64,000 bases of DNA, taken from assembly GCA_051453625.1 (NCBI GenBank), contig JBOZIK010000001.1:162186178-162250177 (forward strand). Reading direction: 5' to 3'. This DNA comes from Welwitschia mirabilis. Taxonomy: Eukaryota; Gnetophyta; Gnetopsida; Welwitschiales. Every line of letters begins with the position of its first letter. Position 1 is the first letter of the stretch. This document shows positions 23,461 through 32,748 of the stretch, piece after piece. The position numbers and the translations under genes are program-made. The notes under the pieces were generated by a model. That model was given only the letters and a program-made list of their open reading frames with translations. It did no database searches and had not been told where the DNA came from.

Positions 23461-25690
23461 CTTATTATGTTATAAAAGATAATATATATTATGTATAAAA
23501 TTTTTATTAATCTAAGGCTATTGTAATTATTATTTGTGATTATACTTTATTTTAATTTAAGCACATCATAATCCAATGTATTTATGTTGGAATTATAATT
23601 GTAATTGATGATGTTGAATGGTCATATAAATGGATGGATGAGGATTTCAATTGGGACATTATATAAAAAGTAGAATGAGACATTGTTTTTATATATAAGT
23701 TCCCTTAGAAAAACTATTTGTCTTTCCATCATTATCTTAGCATTTTTTTTAGAGTTAATTTACCCTCTTTTAACATGAATTTTGGGGGTAATGTCCTATT
23801 ATCTTTTATAGTAAACTTCCAAATGATGTTTCCTCTCTTATTAATTGCATTTTTAGTTATATTGGACCTTTATTTTTATGTCTTTTAAACTTACAATTAT
23901 AGTCAAAATATTAACCCATACATAGTTTGAATATCAATATAAGTTTATGTTCATTGTTAACCTCTATGATTATGTCAATGGAGATAATCTCTAATACAAG
24001 ACATAGAGCATAACCAATAAAGTTATTATTGTTGATATACATTTAGTGATAATCATGGTGCAGATTTTCATTCTCATAATAGTATGTGTTAATGTACTTA
24101 CCATTGGCCTCTATTGTTCTGTTGTTTTGTTAATGGGGACAAACTTCCATGTGGTACACAAATCATGACTATTAGAGATGTGTGACAATATTTATATTAT
24201 AACGCTTGATGATGTTGTTCTTTATTCTGACTTTATTCAAAAGATCTTTCTCAGGTCATGACTATTATAGCTTCAAAATAAATCTCATTGGTTACTTATA
24301 TTGCATGTTTTTGTATTGCTTTACTTTTTCCTTTTTACTTATCTATAGTATACTCATATTCATTCATCAATTATGAGATAAGCTTTTGTTAGAGTATGAT
24401 GTAGCTAGCTATAATACCCATGTACTAAATGTGGACGTCTTTGTAGAGAGTTCAATGCTAAGTAATTATATAATAATGACAATACAATTACTATGCCAAA
24501 ATAGTTTCTTCTTCTAGGATGAGATTATGGGTTTTTTCTTATAATAACTATAGCTACTATGTTACGAACTATAGTGGAAATGATTGGTTGAACGTTTACT
24601 TATAATCCTCATATGTGTTTGATTCTTATGGTTTATCTATTAATGTAAGTTAATACGGAATCACTATTAAACATATACATTTACTTATTAAGACAGAATA
24701 CTGAAATCATAATTAAATAGTAATTTAAACAAATAATATAGCCAATGTAAACATGTATCATCACTTGCTCAATCCCTTATTTACTAAGTATGTAGCAATT
24801 GTATTCTTAATCCTAGTAATTTTGTAAGAATTAAATGTAATTATAATTCAATGGCCTTTCTCTTAATCATTTATGAATTTTTTTCCTAAATTATACAGTT
24901 TTAAGGGCTTTGAGTAAGTTATATGTTATTAATGACTACTACTTCTACATCCACAATAGATAAAACTCGTGTCATACTTATCATTATTTACACTTTTGTT
25001 CTTAATATCATAATGATCATGAGTTTTAGTATTAAGCGATATGTTGATATGGAAAAGAAATATTTTAATCTTATTAACCTGGGTTGATTATATTGTAGAT
25101 AAAAGCTAGCATGAAAATTATAGGACACAAACAACAGATTTTTAGTTGATACCATGAAATTTATGTTGACATGGAAAAGAAACATTCTAATCTTGTTAAT
25201 TTGAATTCATTATATTGTAGATAAGAGATAGCATGGAAATTGCAAGTAGAGAACAATAAATTTTGGTTATTACCATGAAATTCTACTAGTTAATAAGAGA
25301 ATTTTCTATTAAATAATATTTATGACAAATATGAGTAATACAATGATTTCAAAGTCTTAAGATTGTTAATTATTCAAAATAATAATTTTTTTTAAAATGA
25401 CAACATGGTATGTTCATCCATTTTATGCTTTGTGGCTAATTAGAATTCAAAACTTGATTTAATATGAATGTTTAAATTGCATAAGACTACATGCTAAAAT
25501 CCAAGAAATTCACACCGCCTATACTAGCTTCTTCCAACTCCTAGAGTAAGAAAATGACACAGACAATAAGAATTTGATGGTGAAGTTCTTGGATTTATTT
25601 GCTTCAACTACATGGAATTTTTAGATTTAGAACACTATAGCGAAATCATATTTTTTTATTCTTGAGAAGTCTATGTTTATTATAAAGCTT
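23461..25690. other. AT-rich sequence, no recognised gene
   Basis: No reading frame resembling a known protein was found on either strand. The only clear structure is the tandem duplication at 25,041-25,284. Confidence 0.3.
25041..25284. repeat. Tandem duplication, two units of about 122 bp
   Basis: Unit one starts ATGTTGATATGGAAAAGAAA (25,041) and unit two ATGTTGACATGGAAAAGAAA (25,163). Both contain TTATATTGTAGATAA and end near ACCATGAAATT. The units differ at a modest number of sites. Confidence 0.85.
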
Positions 25691-26397
25691 NNNNNNNNNN
25701 NNNNNNNNNNNNNNNNNNNNNNNNNNNNNNNNNNNNNNNNNNNNNNNNNNNNNNNNNNNNNNNNNNNNNNNNNNNNNNNNNNNNNNNNNNNNNNNNNNNN
25801 NNNNNNNNNNNNNNNNNNNNNNNNNNNNNNNNNNNNNNNNNNNNNNNNNNNNNNNNNNNNNNNNNNNNNNNNNNNNNNNNNNNNNNNNNNNNNNNNNNNN
25901 NNNNNNNNNNNNNNNNNNNNNNNNNNNNNNNNNNNNNNNNNNNNNNNNNNNNNNNNNNNNNNNNNNNNNNNNNNNNNNNNNNNNNNNNNNNNNNNNNNNN
26001 NNNNNNNNNNNNNNNNNNNNNNNNNNNNNNNNNNNNNNNNNNNNNNNNNNNNNNNNNNNNNNNNNNNNNNNNNNNNNNNNNNNNNNNNNNNNNNNNNNNN
26101 NNNNNNNNNNNNNNNNNNNNNNNNNNNNNNNNNNNNNNNNNNNNNNNNNNNNNNNNNNNNNNNNNNNNNNNNNNNNNNNNNNNNNNNNNNNNNNNNNNNN
26201 NNNNNNNNNNNNNNNNNNNNNNNNNNNNNNNNNNNNNNNNNNNNNNNNNNNNNNNNNNNNNNNNNNNNNNNNNNNNNNNNNNNNNNNNNNNNNNNNNNNN
26301 NNNNNNNNNNNNNNNNNNNNNNNNNNNNNNNNNNNNNNNNNNNNNNNNNNNNNNNNNNNNNNNNNNNNNNNNNNNNNNNNNNNNNNNNNNNNNNNNN
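25691..26397. other. Assembly gap, 707 N
   Basis: Unsequenced. No overlap between its two flanks was seen. Confidence 0.95.
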
Positions 26398-26880
26398 CGT
26401 GTCATCCAAAAGTTCAACGCATGAACTCCTAAATAGAAGATGAGATAATCACAAAGAGTTCATATTCTTTTTAGCATGATAGTTTACTTAGAAAAATTAG
26501 ATATAAATGTATACTAAAAAATATCTTGTGATAAAGGGTTCTATCAATTTGTTGACCATCCACATATGTATCTCCTTATCTTGAAGAAACAAAGTTGTTA
26601 AGAGTGATACATGGCTTGTGTTTTATTTTTGATTCTCACCTAAGTTGGCGAAACAACAAAACCTACCATATTCTTCTAGAACAAAGAGAATGCAAGATGT
26701 GCTTGCTCCACCAAATGTTCATGAAACATCAACTTCCCCTTTGCTAACCGTACATAATCATGTTTATATATCCTTGGACTCAGTAGCCTTTTCATGTTTA
26801 AATTATTTTACTTTCAATAATTGATAGAGACGGGCTCCACATGCTTCAGCGTGAAAAATGAAAAATGAAAAATAAAAAAG
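26398..26880. other. Upstream flank of the LURP-one-related gene
   Basis: No coding sequence recognised. The AT-rich repeat-like character gives way to higher GC from about 26,830 toward the gene. Confidence 0.35.
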
Positions 26881-27098
26881 ATTTAAATATACTATTACTC
26901 GAATGACGGGGCAAACGCCTCAATCCCCAAAAACGCCCATCAGAAATCCGTTATTTTATTTTAGTTCTTTTCTTTGTCTCTGAAGATTTCCGATCTCCGC
27001 CGGCGCGCAAAGCTTCTGGATCGTCCGAATTCTCTATTTGATTTGACGAAAACGACGTCGCAGACGCTGAATGTTTCTTCAATGCCGTTGATGTCGGC
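26881..27098 (+). promoter_or_regulatory. Proximal promoter and 5' leader of the LURP-one-related gene
   Basis: A weak TATA-like TTTAAATA lies at 26,882-26,889. TGACG motifs, the core bound by TGA-type bZIP factors, occur at 26,904-26,908 and 27,044-27,048, and a GACGTC palindrome at 27,054-27,059. A pyrimidine-rich leader (26,960-26,980) follows. The GC content is far above the surroundings. The motif calls are short and could be chance; no start site can be fixed. Confidence 0.3.
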
Positions 27099-27961
27099 AT
27101 GGCATATGCTTTCCACGACTCTGATTTCGATCAGTTTTCTCAAACCGACGAGGAAAACGCGAGGAAACGGAGGATTTTGATGCAAACCGGAACAATTTCT
27201 GTGATTGGCCTCCAGTTCTGCAACGCATACCCCATTCAATTGACGCTGCACGTCTCAAATGTCGTAAGAAAGAGCCGAATCGTCAGCGATTCCCTTGGAA
27301 ATCCGCTTTTCTCCGTCGAATCTCCGAATATTCTCTCGCTCAAATCCAAACAGATCCTGCGAGACCCTACGGGAATCCCTCTCCTCACTCTCTGCCGCTC
27401 CGAGGTAACAAACACCGAAAAAAGTATTCGCCCCCGTCTTTTTTGTTGTGAAATTTTGTTGATTAATTGTTTGAAATGCGTTTGTAGCTGTGCAGCTTAT
27501 ACAAGACCTGGGAAGCTTTCGAAGGACTGGAACGCCACAGAGAATTCCTGCTTTTCCGAGTACGGAAGTCGAGGATTTTTCAGCTGCGAACATCGCTCAA
27601 CGTCTATCTCGGCGGCCGAAGCCTCACAGGGATTCCTGATTTTACTATCAAAGTGGATTTCAGTAGCGCGTCGTCTAGAATCTTCCAAGGCCGTCGACTT
27701 ATCGCGCAGGTTCGGTTTTCAATTTGTTGGATGGTGAAATTCTTTGAGCTGCAATTGCATTCGATTTGATTGAGTTGATGTCAAGAAATGTTGTTGTTCT
27801 GGTTGTTTCTGCAGATTTGGAAGAAGTCTCCGATGATTTTGAGATTCGTTGGAAAGCACAAGTTGGAGATAGGCGTTCATGCTGGCGTCGATTCTGCCTT
27901 CGTTACCGCGCTCGCTCTGGTCGTTGATCCATTCGCGGGCGATCCCTGGATTTTCAGATGA
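27099..27961 (+). CDS. LURP-one-related (LOR) protein, three exons
   Basis: Exons 27,099-27,404, 27,488-27,709 and 27,815-27,961 join in phase 0 to a 224-residue protein. The family has a tubby-like C-terminal beta-barrel fold; its best known member, LURP1, acts in basal defence against oomycetes in Arabidopsis, but most members have no assigned role. Family marks: residues 31-45 TISVIGLQFCNAYPI, then SDSLGNPLF, LSLKSKQILRDPTGIPLLTL (about 79-98), KTWEAF after the first intron, LLFRVRKSRIFQL, LNVYL, and the C-terminal GVDSAFVTALALVVDP. The start has a good context (GGCATGG), and the frame upstream is closed by TGA at 27,039. Intron 1 is GTAACA...TTTGTAG (83 bp); intron 2 is GTTCGG...TCTGCAG (105 bp), with an unusual T at donor position 3. 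Length fits the family. It is the only gene here without disabling changes. Confidence 0.93.
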
Positions 27962-28011
27962 TATTATTATTGACTCTGTCAGTCTGTGCTCTGCATTTTT
28001 GTCATATTAAA

Positions 28012-28053
28012 GTTAATTCCATTTGATTTAAGGTTAATTCCATTGGATTTAAC
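28012..28053 (+). repeat. 21-bp tandem duplication in the 3' region of the LOR gene
   Basis: Two units begin GTTAATTCCATT and end GATTTAA(G/C), with one internal difference. They lie about 50 bp after the stop codon, probably in the 3' UTR or just beyond it. No canonical AATAAA was found before them. Confidence 0.85.
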
Positions 28054-28864
28054 TGTAATCTGGAAAATTGTTATTGGAGCGATGATACCACAGTTAGTGT
28101 AAAAGACTGAAAGGAGAAAATATCGAAAAAGAGGTTGAAATGGGGTTTATTAATTGGCAATTATTAAATTCCTTACTTTAATTTGAGGTTTTCTTTGATT
28201 GTTTTCTCTGGTGGCACCCCCACAATAGAAAGTAGAGTTGGATTAGAAGATAAGTTTTGTGGTTTTAAGGGATTTAAATTTTTTTCACGGATATTTAATT
28301 CTTTTATCATTTACCGTTTGCATGACATCGTTGTGTGAAATATATTTCATTTAAAGAATGGCCCCTCTTTTCTTGAGTAGCTTATTAAAAAAAAAAAAAG
28401 AAAGAAAAAGAAAACTTTTCTTAACCAAGCTTGGTAAGAAATTACTATTTTTTATGTTAATAATTTTAGTGTCATAACAAAGTAAAATATTACACGTTTA
28501 AGTGTTCTAATTGTTAGATTCTTTACATGGTATATTATAGGCTTTTGGGTATAATTAAATCGTTTGTTTTGGCTATTGTGGTGAGTGTGCTTCTTGAGGG
28601 AGATATGGTCACTAAAAGTTTTGAGTTTGACATTCCTTCCCACTTTTGGGTATCCACATTTGAGTGATTTAGATTTTTCAAGATAATAATATATATTGAA
28701 GGACTTACCTTTTAGTTTGAAGAAGTACGAGGTAATTTAATAATTAGAAAGCTAATTATAAAAGGTATAAATGTGACGAGATGATGAATTTAAAACTCAG
28801 TGACCACACCTCTCTCAAAAGTACAACCACCATGAACACCAAAACAAATAATTTAATTACCTTA
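28054..28864. other. Downstream flank, no recognised gene
   Basis: AT-rich, with an A-rich run at 28,387-28,400. The minus-strand open frame at 28,452-28,643 has no protein-like features. Confidence 0.35.
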
Positions 28865-29490
28865 GGGCCTTCTAAGGAATGCCATCTGCCATAATGAGTA
28901 CTCATACCCTATTACAGTTATCGGACTTAGAATGTGGTTGTTTAACTTCTTTCTCCCCTCGCTACTTGTCCTTCAATATCATATAATAAAGTAGTTATTT
29001 AAGACAAAAACCCACTTTTGTGTTAATGGGTAGGTATAGCCAAGTGCTTCACAGTTTGTTTTATTTGATGTTTAGAACATAACTTTGTCGAGCCTTGGGG
29101 TGGAGAACAAGATAGCTACATCTCCCTTGCCTTTTCACTCATGGGGCACATACTAAGGGTACCTTAGAGCCTAAAAAACTTCATTGTTAAGCACTCTTAA
29201 TATAGATNNNNNNNNNNTGAGTAGGATGGATGATCTGCTAGGAAGTGCCACTTACCATGATGAGCACCTAGCCCTCACTTTAGTTATCCAGCTTTGTGGT
29301 ATACTTGTTTGGCTTCTCTCTCTTCTTACTATCTGCCCTTGTATGTTATATAACATAATCGTTATTTTAGATGATAAACCACTGGTGTTCATGATTAAGT
29401 ACAACTGAATGCTTTACGCTTGGTTTTATTCCATGTTTAGAATATAAACTTTAATCCTTGGAGTGGAGCGTAAGATGGCTACAACTCGCA
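28865..29490. repeat. Imperfect tandem duplication, period about 370 bp
   Basis: The block from 28,880 (TGCCATCTGCCATAATGAG) to 29,125 (AGATAGCTACA) recurs at about 29,244-29,485 (TGCCACTTACCATGATGAG ... AGATGGCTACA). Shared inner marks include TTTGATGTTTAGAA against TTCCATGTTTAGAA and CTTGG(G/A)GTGGAG. A 10-N gap (29,208-29,217) lies between the units. Neither copy resembles a gene. Confidence 0.75.
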
Positions 29491-29603
29491 AGCTTAAAAG
29501 ATATGAAAAAGTTAAAAATGATAAGTTATTAGATTTTAATAATAATTATACAAGTGGGTACTAAAGAAAAAGAAATGGGGTAAGTACAGAAGGAAGCAAC
29601 CTT

Positions 29604-29634
29604 GGGGGGAGGGGGACTGCGTTGGGTGGGTGGG
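29604..29634 (+). other. G-rich tract, possible G-quadruplex
   Basis: Runs of six, five, three, three and three G are separated by A, ACTGCGTT, T and T. Three closely spaced GGG plus a fourth run at an 8-nt loop come near a standard G-quadruplex pattern. It is exceptional in such AT-rich sequence. Confidence 0.5.
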
Positions 29635-29861
29635 TTGGTTGTTGCAAAGCCCTAATATATATTTATATATATAATCCATCTAACCTTTTTCTTAGTAAAA
29701 GAGAAAAGATCAAACACAAAAAGAGTAGCAATCCATCATTACATGAGAGAAATGAGATGATTAAAAGTCATTAAGTAAAATTTCAGGAATTGAATATGGT
29801 GCATTTGGTTATGTTCTCGAAGAAGAAAAAAATCATGACTTTCCTTTTGATGCTTCTATCT

Positions 29862-30164
29862 TGTAACACCCCAACTTTAATTACCCTAATTAACCATAAT
29901 ATTTTTTTTTGTATTAATAACTAACATGCACAGCGGAACCTAAGATCAAATCCTATTTAGATTCTATTAACACATTCTAAGATTTAAAATAATTAGAAAA
30001 CATAATTATTACTTAACCATAGACTCTCTTGGTTTGATACAATAACGATGTCAAATTTGTGTTCTATATTTATTTCTAACATTGTTCTCGCCACACAAAA
30101 TATCTTGTATAATGTTGAAGGGATGTTAACTTGTTTTATCACATACAATGGATAAGTTTCAGGA
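29862..30164 (+). mobile_element. Possible LTR terminus (TGTAACACCCC)
   Basis: TGTAACACCCC at 29,862 and an ACAGCGGAA motif at about 29,930 are a combination often seen at LTR starts of plant chromoviruses. No partner LTR, primer site or internal frame was found, so it may be a solo fragment. Confidence 0.3.
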
Positions 30165-30264
30165 NNNNNNNNNNNNNNNNNNNNNNNNNNNNNNNNNNNN
30201 NNNNNNNNNNNNNNNNNNNNNNNNNNNNNNNNNNNNNNNNNNNNNNNNNNNNNNNNNNNNNNNN
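30165..30264. other. Assembly gap, 100 N (unknown size)
   Basis: Exactly 100 N, the common placeholder for a gap of unknown length. Confidence 0.95.
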
Positions 30265-30379
30265 TTTCTTGCAAATGCAAAATAAGATTTCAAGTCTAAG
30301 CATATTCTAGAATACTATAGAGGTATCAATATCTGTAGTGCCTACACAAATAATAAGAGTAAATGAATTATGATATCTC

Positions 30380-30900
30380 ATAAATCTCTGAATTAAAAAA
30401 CACCAGGTCTAGGTTTATTAGGCAAAAGGACAATGAACAAAAATGTATTCAATATAATCTTCCTCTAAACAAAGTGGACAAGTTATATTGTTAAATTCAA
30501 GAAGATGTAATTTGCGTCTAATGGAAGGCCTTTATATATTAAAAATCAAGCGAAAAATTAAACTTTACGCTACACATTAAGTTTTCATAGCGACATAAAC
30601 ATTTTGATCCATTTATTTGCAGTGCATTTAACATTCTATATTCCATCGTCGATTTAGAACATCAAAAGGAGTCTTTTTTCTATTAAACGACTATTTAGAT
30701 TTCTTAATACAGAAATCTAACATTTTAATATCATCAGGCCAAAATTAATTACACAAGAAAGAGAATAATTAGTGAGGTAGGAAACCGAAGAAGATAACTA
30801 AACATCTATTACAAGGAATCTAAAAACTATTTCTATCATTTTGCCTAAATTGAATTTAGCCTTGAATTTGTTCCATTCAAAAGGAACTAAAGGATTGGTT
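30380..30900 (-). mobile_element. L1 LINE fragment, zinc-binding domain of ORF2
   Basis: Minus-strand translation at about 30,410-30,530 gives RKLHLLEFNNITCPLCLEE followed by DYIEYIFVHCPFA. This is the zf-RVT domain that ends plant L1 ORF2 (CPLCxxxxExxxHxFxxCPFA), with Cys-x2-Cys and His-x2-Cys metal ligands kept. Flanking sequence has stops and shifts, and neither the catalytic region nor a poly(A) was recognised. The outer limits are guesses. Confidence 0.65.
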
Positions 30901-31697
30901 TTAAGGAAAACATCTATAATGTGCAAAAAGCCTTAATGATTAAATCTAATCCTTTTTGATGTGAAGTATAAACAACTAACCTACCAACATTTTCATAACA
31001 AGGATCTCACAAAACTTAATATATTATAGCATTTCACAAACTTGATGTATTACAGAATATTCAAACTCAATTCTGCATCTACTATGATTATTATTAACTT
31101 TATTTTTAACATCACGCTATCTAGTTTTAAATGTCATTATTATCTAAACTTAATTTTCTATCTTTTACTTTGTTAGACCTATTAAAGATTTACAATCTAT
31201 TTTAAGACACATTCAACTAGAAATATTTTTTGTTTTGTAAACTTATATTATTCTTTTCCTTCCTTCTCAAATGACATTCTACCTAAAACTCAAATATTAA
31301 TCATTTTTCATATGAGATTTCATGATGTTTGGCATTACAGTAGATTACATCAATTAAGCTCCAATGGTATCCTTCCATTTCCCAAAATGACTACAAAATT
31401 AACTCATAAGTGCTTTGTTAAGGAGTATTAAATAGGACATCAAATTTAAGTGTAGTAATCCATGCAAAGTAATTAAATTCCCATATGATGAAATAGGTTA
31501 TTGAAATAAATGTGAGTTTAAAAAATCTAGTTAAAAATATTAGTTTGTAATTATGAGAAAAACAATTTTCTTACTTTAGATGATTAAAAAGTTTCTAGGA
31601 CACACCATATTTTATATATCATACAACAAAATTAAAATTCATCCAAAAATAAAAGACCTTTATCCTTTAAAATAATCCTTATATAACTACCAATTAA
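30901..31697. other. AT-rich sequence, no recognised gene
   Basis: Nothing coding or structured was recognised between the LINE fragment and the SINE. Confidence 0.3.
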
Positions 31698-31713
31698 TAG
31701 ATATAATTTAACT

Positions 31714-31891
31714 ATCTAAGATGACTTACCCTAGTGGTAAGGTAAAGGGACATATGAACCCCAGTTCCTAGGTTCAAACCCCTGTGGAGGTGAGGGAACT
31801 AATAAAACATTACACCTTGGTCATTGTAAATTTGCATAAGCCTTAGTGTCATAAGGCATTGTCCAACACATTGGAATTCCCTTAAAAAAAG
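31714..31891 (+). mobile_element. tRNA-derived SINE with target-site duplication
   Basis: A 178-bp element with RNA polymerase III promoter boxes: box A TACCCTAGTGG at 31,727-31,737 and box B GGTTCAAACC at 31,771-31,780, about 33 bp apart as in tRNA genes. It ends in CTTAAAAAAAG. Flanks 31,698-31,713 and 31,892-31,907 are 16-bp repeats (TAGAT-x-x-AATTTAACT) with two differences, a decayed target-site duplication. The box A region matches that of the SINE at 49,144 (CTAGTGGTAA), so both belong to related families. Confidence 0.8.
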
Positions 31892-31907
31892 TAGATGCAA
31901 TTTAACT

Positions 31908-32748
31908 TCATATACTCTCTTATGATATTGTCCTTCCTAAAGGCCTTTCATTTTTACGGTTTAATTCTATCATGAAGGATGCATGATAAAGTTAAGTAAT
32001 ATAAATGTAGTAAGATTACTTAAGATTATTCGATATTCTATTTTTAACTAAACATAACAAATTTAAGAATTCATAAAGTACCATGGTATTTAAGGAAATA
32101 TTGAATGTCTTACATTAGCATATGTTAAGTTATTGTAATAAAGAATAAGAATTATCTAATCATTTTATAATGTAATTAAGTAGGTATCACTTACTAAATA
32201 GTAGTATCACTCTTATATAATTATTATTTAAGTAATAAAAATGAAGTCAAACTCTTTGGGCTCATCATCATTAAGAGGTTCACTTATCATTACTGAATTC
32301 TATCCCTAGTTGCCTCAAATAATTTATTTTAAGTTCTCATAATTAGGTAGCTTCCATTAACTTTTTTCAAAGTTAAGATTATGAAATTGGTCTTGAAAAG
32401 ATCCATAATGTAATAATTTAGAAATCTACCTAGATATTGGAAGTGTGAGTCTAATGAAGTTCATGTTTCACATCTAATTCCAAAGCAAATTTCTTTCCAA
32501 AAAGGAAGAAATGATACAAGGGTATCCTCTTAATGAAAGGTAATTTTTACTTTCAAGATATGTTTGAATCAAAGCAAGATATTTAACATGAATACACTAT
32601 AGTATGATTTATTTTCAACTAATTTGGATATTTTTGTTTGGATTCACATTTATTATTGTTTATTCTTGGAGGAGTGTTTACATTTGGCTTTATACATATT
32701 TCTTCTTTTAAACTCTAGTAACTAATATATTTTAGGGATCTAGATACC
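31908..32748. other. AT-rich sequence, no recognised gene
   Basis: Nothing recognised on either strand. Confidence 0.3.

Noticed and set aside
25627-26443. Open frames of about 250 codons
   Set aside because: Artefact of the 707-N gap.
26961-27593. Minus-strand frames of 96 and 112 codons over the LOR gene
   Set aside because: Shadows of the GC-richer LOR exons; the plus strand has family motifs and splice sites.
31727-31780. tRNA gene
   Set aside because: A and B boxes are present but no cloverleaf can be folded, and target duplications show it is a SINE.
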